Positions 16,053 through 28,109 of a stretch of 64,000 nt of DNA are shown piece after piece (position 1 is the first letter of the stretch; each line of letters begins with the position of its first letter). Position numbers and translations under genes: made by a program. The DNA is from Chrysogorgia sp. JL179-B06. Lineage: Eukaryota; Cnidaria; Anthozoa; Scleralcyonacea; Chrysogorgiidae. The stretch spans positions 1,647,501-1,711,500 of the forward strand of contig JAYKKM010000123.1 of NCBI GenBank assembly GCA_035772405.1, written 5' to 3'. Under the pieces are notes generated by a model. That model did no database searches. It was not told the origin of the DNA and saw only the letters and a program-made list of their open reading frames with translations.

Positions 16053-18899
16053 ATGAGTCGGACTGTGAGAAACCCGCTGAAAAAAAGACGGGCGCATAAG
16101 ACGAGTGCAGCCGTTGTCAATTCACTAACAGATGAAGCGACCAACGTTCACGGCTTCTTTAGAGATCAAGAAACACAACCTGCAGTCGAAGACCTCACAC
16201 CGTCAACACATTTGTTGGATCGAGCACTGAGAGGGTTCACAAGGTCCTATGGAGTCGAAGTAATTGACGACAGAGACATCAATCAAGTAAATGGTAGTAG
16301 AAGCGCTGTCACTAACCTTTTGAGACGTGAACTAGGTGAGACCAACGGAATGAAAGTGGTGGAGACAGTCAAAGTCACTTTTGAGAAAGTTTTAGAACTC
16401 AATAAGACCACATACAAAACTGCCTACTTTAACAGCGAAACGTTCGTCGTCATTAACGAGCACGACATCGAGGGTGTTGCCAATCGTGGGTCGGAGCAGA
16501 TTTTGACGCGGATAGCTGGGTGGTTATCTGAGGGGTCTGGATGGACTATCGACAAAATAGATGCGCACTACGTTAATGTCGCTATTTACAGACCTTTGCA
16601 TGGGAGTAGCTACATTGTGTTGCCAAAGGAGCTGCGCAACAGTATGAAGGGCTTGGTAAACGTAAATAACGATGATGACAACGAGTGCTTTAGATGGTGC
16701 CACCTTGCACATAAGTTTCCTGTTGGAAAAAACTCTGACAGAACGTCAAAGTACGCTAGGCATGTCGGTGAGCTGAATTATGACGGAATTGACTTCCCAG
16801 TCACACTCAAAGATTACGACAAGATCGAAAAGGCTAACGAAATTAGCATTAATGTTTTTGGGTATGAAAATAAGCAGCCATTCCCTGTGTACGTTTCTAA
16901 GGAGACGTATCCTGACCATATGGACCTATTGTTGATAACTAATGACGTGGGCAACAAGCATTATGTGTACATTCGCGATTTTAACAAATTCATGTACCGC
17001 CAGACAAAGTATAAGGCGAGAAAGCACTTTTGTAGATATTGCCTGCAGTGTTTTACCCGAGCGGACGTGCTTGAAAGTCACATTGAAGTATGTTTGGTCA
17101 TCAATGGGAAGCAAGCTATTAAAATGCCGCAAAAAGGTGCGAAAGTGAAATACGAGAATTTTAGTAGACAGCTAAACGTACCATTTGTGGTGTACGCAGA
17201 CTTTGAGGCTATCACACAGAAGGTGGACACAACAAAGCTGTCAAGCGAGAGTAGCTACACAAACGCTTACCAGAGGCACGTTGACTGCGGTTATGGGTAT
17301 AAATTAGTTTGTTGCTACGACAACGAGTACAGTAAGCCAGTAAAAGTGTATCGCGGTGAAAACGCAGTCAACAAGTTCATTGGGGAGATGTTAGAAATTG
17401 TTGAATATTGTAAAAAAACATCTGAGAGTCACTTTAACAAAGAGATGATACTGACTGATGACGATAAGAAGAATTTCGACGAGGCCAAGAGTTGTCATAT
17501 TTGTAGCGTTGAGTACACCAGCGCTGACGTTAGAGTGAGAGACCACTGTCACGTGTCAGGTAAGTACAGAGGGTCCGCACATCGTCAGTGTAACGTGAAC
17601 TTTAGATTGACTGATAAAATTCCTGTGATCTTTCATAACTTACGCGGCTACGATAGCCATTTCATCATGCAGGAGATTGGTAAGTTTGGTCAAGACATAA
17701 ATGTGGTGCCAAACAACATGGAGAAGTACATGGCGTTCATGCTTGGAAAAAACTTGGTATTTTTGGACAGCTTCCAGTTCATGAGTAGTGGTCTAGACAA
17801 CTTGGTGAGGAACCTACCAAGGGACGCTTTCAAATACACGTCAGAAGTGTTTCGTGATGAGGGGTTGGCACTTATGACAAGAAAGGGGGTCTATCCCTAT
17901 GATTACATGGACTCCTTTGATAAATTCGACGAATGCGAGCTACCCTCCAAAAAGGACTTCTACAGCACTCTGAATGACGAGCATATTACGGAAGAAATGC
18001 ACGAGCGCGCTTGCAATGTGTGGGACTACTTCGACGTTGAAAACATGGGTGGGTATCACGACCTGTATTTGAAAAGTGACGTGCTCTTGCTTGCCGACGT
18101 TTTTGAGAACTTTAGAAAGACATGCCATCGTGAGTACAAATTAGACCCGTGTCATTATTTTACATCGCCCGGATTGGCTTGGGACGCCATGTTAAAGATG
18201 ACTGGAGTGGAACTCGAATTATTGTCCGACATTGACATGTTCCAGTTCGTAGAAATGGGTATGCGTGGTGGTGTGAGCTACATATGCAACAGACACGGCG
18301 TGGCGAACAATAAATATATGAAGGGGTATGATAAAGCGCGAGAGTCGAAGTATTTGATGTACCTTGATGCCAACAATTTGTATGGATGGGCAATGAGTCA
18401 AAGTCTACCTACGGGCGGCTTCAAGTGGTTGACTGAGAAAGAGATAAAAAAGGTTAATCTACACGACTATCACAACAATAGTGAAAAAGGTTTACTGCTC
18501 GAGGTCGACTTGGAGTACCCAGCTCATTTACATGACCTACACAACGATTACCCGGTGGCTCCTGAGAAGATGGAGATAACTGTTGACATGTTGTCGGAGT
18601 ACTGCACGAAAATCAAAAATAAATTTAATGTGAGCGTTGGCGGCGTGAAGAAGTTGGTGACTAATTTGATGAACAAAAAAAAGTACGTGTGTCACTATAG
18701 AAATCTGCAGTTGTACACAGGTCTTGGACTAAAAATCAAAAAGGTGCATAGGGTCCTACAGTTCGACCAGTCCAAGTGGTTGGGCAAGTACATCGACTTT
18801 AACACAGTCAAGAGAACCGCGGCTAAGAACGCTTTTGAGAAGGATTTCTTCAAGTTGATGAATAACAGTGTGTTCGGAAAAAAACGATGGAAAACTTGA
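16053..18899 (+). CDS. PolB: Protein-primed DNA polymerase B, N-terminal and main part
   Basis: 948 aa up to the frame break. It replicates the element from protein-linked ends. A zinc-finger-like HFCRYCLQC lies near 326-347. Exonuclease motifs are ExoI (VYADFEAI, D383/E385), ExoII (NLRGYDSHF, 529-537) and ExoIII (YLKSD, Y672/D676). A treble-clef endonuclease VII-like insert spans 481-513 (CHIC ... DHCHVSGKYRGSAHRQCN). Polymerase motif A is YLDANNLYGWAM (D772) and motif B ends MNNSVFGK at 936-943. The frame then leaves the family inside an A7 run at 18879-18885 and stops at 18899. The catalytic motif C is in the overlapping frame. Start is the ATG at 16053, 8 bp after the VLTF3-like gene. Confidence 0.95.
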   Translation: MSRTVRNPLKKRRAHKTSAAVVNSLTDEATNVHGFFRDQETQPAVEDLTPSTHLLDRALRGFTRSYGVEVIDDRDINQVNGSRSAVTNLLRRELGETNGMKVVETVKVTFEKVLELNKTTYKTAYFNSETFVVINEHDIEGVANRGSEQILTRIAGWLSEGSGWTIDKIDAHYVNVAIYRPLHGSSYIVLPKELRNSMKGLVNVNNDDDNECFRWCHLAHKFPVGKNSDRTSKYARHVGELNYDGIDFPVTLKDYDKIEKANEISINVFGYENKQPFPVYVSKETYPDHMDLLLITNDVGNKHYVYIRDFNKFMYRQTKYKARKHFCRYCLQCFTRADVLESHIEVCLVINGKQAIKMPQKGAKVKYENFSRQLNVPFVVYADFEAITQKVDTTKLSSESSYTNAYQRHVDCGYGYKLVCCYDNEYSKPVKVYRGENAVNKFIGEMLEIVEYCKKTSESHFNKEMILTDDDKKNFDEAKSCHICSVEYTSADVRVRDHCHVSGKYRGSAHRQCNVNFRLTDKIPVIFHNLRGYDSHFIMQEIGKFGQDINVVPNNMEKYMAFMLGKNLVFLDSFQFMSSGLDNLVRNLPRDAFKYTSEVFRDEGLALMTRKGVYPYDYMDSFDKFDECELPSKKDFYSTLNDEHITEEMHERACNVWDYFDVENMGGYHDLYLKSDVLLLADVFENFRKTCHREYKLDPCHYFTSPGLAWDAMLKMTGVELELLSDIDMFQFVEMGMRGGVSYICNRHGVANNKYMKGYDKARESKYLMYLDANNLYGWAMSQSLPTGGFKWLTEKEIKKVNLHDYHNNSEKGLLLEVDLEYPAHLHDLHNDYPVAPEKMEITVDMLSEYCTKIKNKFNVSVGGVKKLVTNLMNKKKYVCHYRNLQLYTGLGLKIKKVHRVLQFDQSKWLGKYIDFNTVKRTAAKNAFEKDFFKLMNNSVFGKKRWKT

Positions 18900-19666
18900 G
18901 GAAGCGTGTGGACGTAAGACTAGTGACCACCGCAAAGAAATTAGAAAAGCTTGTCTCAAAGCCAACGTTTGTGTCTTGCAAGATATTTAGCGAGAACTTA
19001 GTTGCTGTCCACAAAGTTAAAGAAACGTTGACACTAAATAGACCTGCATATGTGGGTATGTGCATACTAGACTTGAGTAAAACGCTGATGTACAATTTTC
19101 ACTACAATTATATTATGAAAAAGTACTCTAGCGACACCTGTAGATTGCACTTCACTGACACTGACAGTCTGTTGTACTCGATCAAAACTGACGACGTTTA
19201 TTCCGACTTTATGATGGAGTGCGAAAAGTTTGATAATAGCGACTACCCTGCAGACAGCCCATTCTTCTTTAGAGAGAATAAGAGAGTTATTGGGAAGATG
19301 AAGGACGAGTGCGCTGGAGCACCAATTATTGAGTTCGTTGGGTTGCGCAGTAAAATGTATAGCTATTTGAAAGAGGATGGGGGTGGTGGGAAAACCGCTA
19401 AAGGCATTAGAAAAAATATAATTAAAAAGGTAATCAGACACGAAGATTACAAAAGTGTGTTACTCGAGCAGAAACAGTTGCGACACACAATGAAGACCAT
19501 TAGAAGTGTCAAACATCAGCTAGGTAGTTACGAAATTAATAAAGTGTCGTTATCCTGTTTTGACGATAAACGATACCTCTTAAAAAATGGTGTCGACTCC
19601 TACGCGTATGGTCACAAAAACATTGTAGTGAGAGACACCACTGAGAGTAGTGAGCAAACGGACTAA
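18887..19666 (+). CDS. PolB: DNA polymerase B, C-terminal part after the frame break
   Basis: 259 codons in the second frame, overlapping the first part by 13 bp. It continues the same protein family directly after motif B. Motif C is FTDTDSLLYS (residues 90-99 of this part, catalytic DTDS), and the KxY motif is SKMYSYL near 156. The stop at 19666 lies 37 bp before the right TIR. Summed length (about 1,200 aa) is normal for a Polinton polymerase, so nothing else is missing. The break lies at the A-run 18879-18885. It could be a real mutation, an assembly error, or, less likely, slippage during expression. Confidence 0.93.
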   Translation: MENLRKRVDVRLVTTAKKLEKLVSKPTFVSCKIFSENLVAVHKVKETLTLNRPAYVGMCILDLSKTLMYNFHYNYIMKKYSSDTCRLHFTDTDSLLYSIKTDDVYSDFMMECEKFDNSDYPADSPFFFRENKRVIGKMKDECAGAPIIEFVGLRSKMYSYLKEDGGGGKTAKGIRKNIIKKVIRHEDYKSVLLEQKQLRHTMKTIRSVKHQLGSYEINKVSLSCFDDKRYLLKNGVDSYAYGHKNIVVRDTTESSEQTD

Positions 19667-19703
19667 TTCGCAAAACGACTGGCTATTTGTTAGTCAATGT
19701 TGT

Positions 19704-20277
19704 TAGCCAATCAAAAGAGCACCATTTCGCTATCCATTTGGATAAACATCACCACTAGAATCAAAATCTAGTGGTTTTTTTTTCGCGCGTGAATTGAGAC
19801 AACAGTAGAACGCGTCGGTTGAAATGACACTCTCTATTTTTTTAATATGTGGGAGTGAGCTCGTACCACATTTTATTTTTTTAACACGCGAAAATGTTGA
19901 AATGACACTTTCTATTTTTCCTAAATGTAATTTGTGAGAATTTTGAAACGACGCTCTCTATTTTTTAAATGTGGCTGAAATGGTGTCAAATTTAGCGAGA
20001 GTCGCGATTTAGTATAAATTTGGTATTGTTTCGCTAGTCTCGCGTGTGTTTGACATCAATTTAGTAGAAAATGTGCGAGGGGTGTCTAAATTGACGAACG
20101 ATTGCTGTAGTAGTATAGAAGGTAGGGCTGCGAGCTTATTCGACCTCAAACGTTAATATAAACACCAAAACATCGCCAAATTTGTCGAGTTGTGACTTGG
20201 CCAAATTTGGTGATGTTTTGGTGTTTATATTCACGTTTGAGGTCGATTGAGCTCGCAGCCCTACCTTCTATACTACT
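19704..20277 (-). repeat. Polinton right terminal inverted repeat
   Basis: 574 bp, the inverse of 2664-3236 with one extra T in a homopolymer. The outer 169 bp (20109-20277) form the same internal palindrome as on the left. The three iterated motifs are mirrored here. The element ends CTTCTATACTACT at 20277. Confidence 0.95.
20109..20277. repeat. Terminal palindrome inside the right TIR
   Basis: Mirror of the left terminal palindrome; it begins AGTAGTATAGAAGG and ends with the inverse. Both ends of the element can therefore form equivalent hairpins. Confidence 0.9.
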
Positions 20278-20283
20278 CTAAGC
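20278..20283. repeat. Target-site duplication, right copy (CTAAGC)
   Basis: Identical to 2658-2663 and directly adjacent to the right terminus. Confidence 0.92.
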
Positions 20284-22889
<2,606 letters not shown>

Positions 22890-22892
<3 letters not shown>

Positions 22893-23070
22893 AAAGGATT
22901 TATGGTGAAGGAAAATTTCGAGTGTTGGAATACATACATTTTAAGACCAAACCGGGACCAGTTGCGAAAAATGCAACTTAGCGGCCTTCAGGTAGGAATT
23001 GAACCCGCGACCCTGCGATTGCTAGTGCAGTGCTCTGACCACTGAGCTACGGAAGCCGTTGCCGAGAGCC
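22890..23070 (-). mobile_element. tRNA-derived SINE
   Basis: On the minus strand the head reads like a tRNA: GTAGCTCAGTGGTCAGAGC (A box) and GGGTTCAATTCC (B box) about 30 bp apart, with poor acceptor and anticodon stems. A non-tRNA body follows (TTGCATTTTTCGCAACTGG...), ending CACCATAAATCCTTTCA and a TA tail. It is a Pol III-promoted short retrotransposon and not a functional tRNA. Confidence 0.65.
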
Positions 23071-23210
23071 TAGTCACGAGTTCTGTATATATGGTGGTAT
23101 AATGCCGGGATAAGATTCTGGGTATATTATAGGTAATATTTGGCATTTCACTCGATCAAACTACATGTTGAAAGGATTTATGGTGAATATATATAAAAGA
23201 TTTATGGTGA

Positions 23211-23398
<188 letters not shown>

Positions 23399-25860
23399 TG
23401 AACAAAAATAATAATTCAAAATTCAAAATAAATTATTATTTAATCAGCATCCACAGGATAAAACATTGATTAATAAAACATCAATGTTTTATTAAAGTTA
23501 ACTTGCTCAAATTGAGCTTTTTAGGAGCTAAAATAATTAGCCGTACCGTTTCTACAACTTCCAAACAAAGTATGCATGATTTATTCTATTCATTTTACAA
23601 GTCTGTAAAAAATCGTTATGAGGGAGCCTGACACTTATCTGTGCATTCTTGACCGTCGGCAGTTTAAGACTAGTTTTGAACCAACGAACTAGTAGTTCCA
23701 GGCAGACCGCGCGCCAAATGCACAGATAGAGTGTCACGCTCCCTTTTTTACAGAGAATTTGACAAATTTTTGATGGGTTTCAAGACTCGTAGGTAATTGG
23801 TTTCTACTATTGGCGATGGAAAAAGTTAGGAAGTTTACTTACCTGTACACTTGCGGAGTTTGAATGTGATCGGGACAATTTGGGACAATCGAGTGTGAGT
23901 CAGCTGGATGTTGTGATAAAAGCTTCCATCCTTTCCATTTCTTATAATAATATAGTGCCGTAAGACCGTGCTTTGAAATTCGCATAAATTTATCAAAATA
24001 ATTTGAAATTGGTACCAAAAAGCAACAAAGACAACAACTACACTTAATGTAAGTTATTTGCTGCCGTAAGCAGCACACTAATCTTGACTTGGGTTGCTGT
24101 GTCTCGTACCCAGACCTCTTCGCGGAACTATGTATGGTCAACGAAATCTCGATTTGTGTAAATTGCAGCAGCAGGGAAATCTGTTCCCGCTAGTACTAAA
24201 TATTGCTGGCTCACAGACGTTTATAGCGGGAATTCGAAAAAATGGCTATACTGTAAAAAGTCTACTTGTAACCTAAATTTAGAGCAATCGGTTCGTTAAA
24301 AAAACTTCGAAATAAGTTGATGGTAACTTTATAACATTTACTTTGCTGAAGAGAGCTTAAAACAACCATTTTCAACGAGAAAAGTGTTTCAAATTAACAA
24401 AAAGGAATGGCTAGACGAGAACGGCAAAATGGCTTTGATGTATAAACATCGTTATGGAGCTATCAATTCGTCGAAATCATCTGAAATCCAGCGTTTGGAG
24501 AAAGAAAAATAAAGATTAAGTCATAGGTAATGTCTAGATGGCAGAATATTGATATGATGGTTTGACTATATTTGAAAAAATCCTCAGGTCATCCTTATCG
24601 TCCACTGAGTTCCTGACTTCTTGCGTAGTTTTTGACAAGACGTATTGGTCAAAGGCTGTTTGTGAAATGAACAATTAAACATTTTAGCAACAAAATTAAA
24701 GGTAAAACTATGTGTCTTGTTTTGAGAGAGCAGTATTACTGGGGTGGCGTGTTGTCGATGCGAAAACGAAACACTACTTTCTGCTGAAACCCACCTTTGT
24801 TCACTTTGAAATTTACGTGCGAATCGATTATAAATCGAAATCTAGCCCTTTCCACCAGAAAATAATGATTATTTTTGAGATGGATGGGGATAGTGCTTGA
24901 AATCTGAAGGGTATAAATTAGTGTGAAAATTGCCGTTGGTAATGAAAAAATGAGCTGAGTTTCTCTGTTCGACATTGTTCCGATCCATGAGTTCTCTGAA
25001 TAAATTGCAAATAATTTTCACCTTGTTTCGCCTTATGTTGTAAATAATATTTTAGAATTTTTGTCTATAATTTTGCTAAAAAATTTACGCATGAAGCAGT
25101 GAATCTACTTACTCTTTGTCGACAAATTTTGAAATGGAATTTAACAGTGTATTTTTTAGTCATTGCCAATATTTTGGCGACCAGCAAATATGCGGTATTT
25201 GCAAAAAATCTAGCCCTTTCCACCGAAACGAAAATAATTTTCTTTCAATCCCTGGTTGTATACATATACATTTTTACCAACATTTTTTCCGCTAAAAATT
25301 GCAGCTGGCCTCTCATTTAGCCTTTGAAAACATGCGTTTGTCGTGTCACCAAGTGCATGCTTGTAATGCCACAACATGTTCGTAAATATACAACTTAGTT
25401 TTTGATATTTCGTGTGTTTTCTCGTTTACCAAGGTGCTTTATGTTTCAAAATGCTGAAAAAATTCTGTATAAAAAGCAAAGCCTTTTCTGGGCATTTTGC
25501 CGCCATATTTGTTTATAATTTGAAAATACCGCCGGACTGCGGTAAATCCCGGCTGACGCATGCGCAGACATATTTCCCTGCTGCTGTCCCTATGTCGTTC
25601 GAGATATTTGTTCAGTTTTATGACGTTTTGTGACGTAGAAATTTTATTACGTGTATTAAATTTCCTACCTTTCGCCGTTTGTCAACGCGGTGAAGTTTGA
25701 ACGATCTGTTCTGCCTTCAGTACGTATTCTCTTGTCAAGGTAAGACGACTAAGATAGTTGTGTACTTAATTTTTCTTGTTAAACGCTCACCAAACGGAAA
25801 TATGCAGGCTCAGCGACTGCGAGGTATCTGCGATTTCTTGCCATCACACGGCATCACGTG
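23399..25860. other. Non-coding sequence, nothing recognised
   Basis: No convincing coding frame, RNA gene or bounded repeat. Short open frames lack conserved motifs. Confidence 0.5.
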
Positions 25861-25955
25861 TATTGTGTATTGTGTATTGTGTATTGTGTATTGTGTATTG
25901 TGTATTGTGTATTGTGTAATGTGTAATGTGTAATGTGTAATGTGTAATGTGTAAT
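25861..25955. repeat. Heptanucleotide tandem array (TGTATTG/TGTAATG)n
   Basis: About 13 units with period 7. The first part is TGTATTG and the last five or so units are TGTAATG, showing a variant block. Confidence 0.9.
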
Positions 25956-26011
25956 CCAATTTGGGAACATATTAGATAAATGAATAAAGTTGTCTCTCAG
26001 TAGCATATTGA

Positions 26012-26208
26012 AGAAATATAAGTTCAAACCAAATGAGGCCAAGTTGCTACTGTTATGACAAATTTAATAAAATAGATAAAAGGTTAAAAACGTTAAAAGA
26101 GTTTTTTAACGTTTTTAACTCTTTTAACGTCTTTAACCTTTTATCTATTTTATTAAATTTATCATAACAGTAGCAACTTGGCCTCATTTGATTTGAACTT
26201 ATATTTCT
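26012..26208. repeat. 197-bp fold-back palindrome
   Basis: Arms from AGAAATATAAGTTCAAACC to its inverse with almost no spacer, centred near 26110. Few mismatches are visible. ATTAGATAAA occurs just outside both ends (about 25970 and 26210), possibly a target duplication of a fold-back element. Confidence 0.88.
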
Positions 26209-26211
26209 ATA

Positions 26212-27300
26212 TTAGATAAAAGTGATGATACACTTCTAGGGGGTCCTTGGAAAATATTTGAAGTTTGGGTAAACTGCATTTCCTGAATTTTGAGAGCACC
26301 TTTTGAGCAAAATATAATGGTCTTAAATCAATATTTTTAAACGGGGTACTGGTATCTCATAATTTTAAATACATATTTTGGTCCAAATATTATTATATTA
26401 TCTCATATCATGAAGCAGTAAATTAGTTATATTTCCATAAGATGATAGATAATATTCATATATTTTCTCCCTACAATTAAATTTGTAATCCAACAGTTCA
26501 ACAGAATTTACATCTTCAAGAGAAGAAATTCATAATCTGTGCAGTGAATTATTAATTAGAAGTTTACTTCATGTCACCATCTGTATAGCATACTAAACTT
26601 AAAGATCACGTCAGACCCATTCAAGATTTTTAGTTTTGCAAACAAATTTGTGCCGGCAATGCTGCCACATGCTTCATCATTTCACTCAACTAGATACACT
26701 GTCAAATTGGTCAAAATGTCGCCGCATGTATGATATTGAAAATTAAAGCTGTTTCTTTTCAAATATATTTACACAGTACTGTATATATATTTTAGGAAAA
26801 TCATCGAGAGTAATTTCTTTCTCCCCAAAATTTTGGGTGACCACTTTTCATTCTCACTAGTACCCCTAACAGGAGCATTAGTAAAACTCTGCTTTGGAGT
26901 TTTTGGAACTAGTCTTTTCCCTGAGAAACACTAAAGACAATTGGCACAAAATGGTTTGGTTTAAATACTTCACCAGCAATGATAATACCTTCAAAACTAA
27001 ACAATATACAATGTATGTAAAGTGTAGATGATCAGATGCAGTTGTTAAAAGAACAGAAGGATTGGGGATTGACTTGTTGATTAAATAATAACTTAACTGT
27101 TCTCAACAGTCGAGATAGAACAAAGTAATATTTCTATTTGTGACAGAAGAGAGAACGAGAATAGAAAGAAAGTTAGCTCACTTTTTATCCTCAGAATTGG
27201 AAATGGCTTCCAATTCCTCTCCAGATGTAGCAAAATACAAACTTTCGAACAAAATGGACAAAGGAAAAAGTTTGTTTACACTCGTACATATAACTTCAGT
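26212..27300. other. Non-coding sequence, nothing recognised
   Basis: AT-rich, without supported genes. A frame with a short peptide precedes the pentanucleotide array but shows no family motif. Confidence 0.5.
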
Positions 27301-27305
27301 TCTCC

Positions 27306-27464
27306 TTACAATACAATACAATACAATACAATACAATACAATACAATACAATACAATACATACAATACAATGCAATGCAATGCAATGCAATGCAACGCAA
27401 CGCAACGCAATGCAATGCAATGCAATGCAATGCAATGCAATGCAATGCACTGCAATGCAATACA
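27306..27464. repeat. Pentanucleotide array (ACAAT)n with GCAAT/GCAAC variants
   Basis: About 30 units of period 5. The array begins as ACAAT, changes to GCAAT, then GCAAC, then GCAAT again. All long frames through it are repeat artefacts. Confidence 0.93.
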
Positions 27465-28109
27465 ACAGATATGAAATCAGTCATGACGAATGTAAATACA
27501 TGTACGGTGTTAATAAATCTGTGTTCTATGAGAAATAATATATAAACAATCAATTCAATAAATTGTACTGTGTATCTTGGTTTTCCGCTTATGGTATACA
27601 GACACCACCAAATGATTAAACGAAGCCATAATAATCATAACGTTTACTGTCAGAGCACTGTTAATGGTCAGAGCTTGTCTTCGACACACCTCGCTGGTTC
27701 TAGTGCATATATACCCGTCGCGTAGTTTATGATAATTTTGAACGAACATCAATAGGAAAGTAAAATGATCACCAAAAACATGTAAAATATAGATAAAAAT
27801 ATGTAATATACGCTTACCTTTAATAGAGCGATAGATGGCTTTCGTTCGCATGTTATGGTATTAAAATACTTTGTTGTTAATAAAGCAGATAACGCACGAT
27901 CTAACGCGATCACTTCTCGAATAACTAGCGATCTTGTCGACATCTACTCGATCACTTCTCGAATACCTGTACCTAGCGATCTTGTCGACATGTCACGACA
28001 GCTGGTCGAGTATGACGTACTGTATTGAGATCCAAGACAACCACTCAATCAAGCGCTCAAGCAAGAACTCTCTGGCTTAGGCATGGCTCCCGCTTATAGC
28101 GGTAGTCAC
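27465..28109. other. Non-coding sequence with one short tandem duplication
   Basis: No gene seen. A roughly 42-bp unit (CGATCACTTCTCGAATA ... GCGATCTTGTCGACAT) is repeated in tandem at 27907-27948 and 27949-27996. Confidence 0.5.

Larger units (their letters stand above)
2664..20277. mobile_element. Complete Polinton/Maverick element, 17.6 kb
   Basis: A full-length element bounded by 6-bp target duplications, termini beginning AG and ending CT, and nearly identical inverted repeats of about 573 bp. It encodes the diagnostic set: protein-primed DNA polymerase B, retroviral-like integrase, FtsK/HerA-type packaging ATPase and a double-jelly-roll major capsid protein. It also carries accessory genes unusual for the group (thymidine kinase, Bro-N/VRR-NUC fusion). 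Capsid, ATPase and integrase genes run on the minus strand to the left of about 9.87 kb; the rest run mostly on the plus strand. Genes are separated by only a few bases. The near identity of the two TIRs suggests recent insertion. Frame breaks in integrase, one membrane protein and PolB suggest this copy is defective, or that the assembly has indels. Confidence 0.97.

Noticed and set aside
18879..18899. Programmed ribosomal frameshift in PolB
   Set aside because: An A7 run is slippery, but Polinton polymerases are normally one frame and two other genes here have similar breaks, so damage or assembly error is simpler.
16524..19441. Minus-strand frames of 60-124 codons within PolB
   Set aside because: Antisense shadows; no conserved motifs.
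22980..23060. Functional tRNA gene on the minus strand
   Set aside because: A and B boxes are good, but the acceptor and anticodon stems have mismatches and a non-tRNA body with a TA tail follows; SINE is the better call.
25861..25955. CRISPR array
   Set aside because: A simple heptamer tandem repeat without unique spacers, in an animal genome.
27140..27553. Frames of 85-132 codons on both strands
   Set aside because: Products of the pentanucleotide array.
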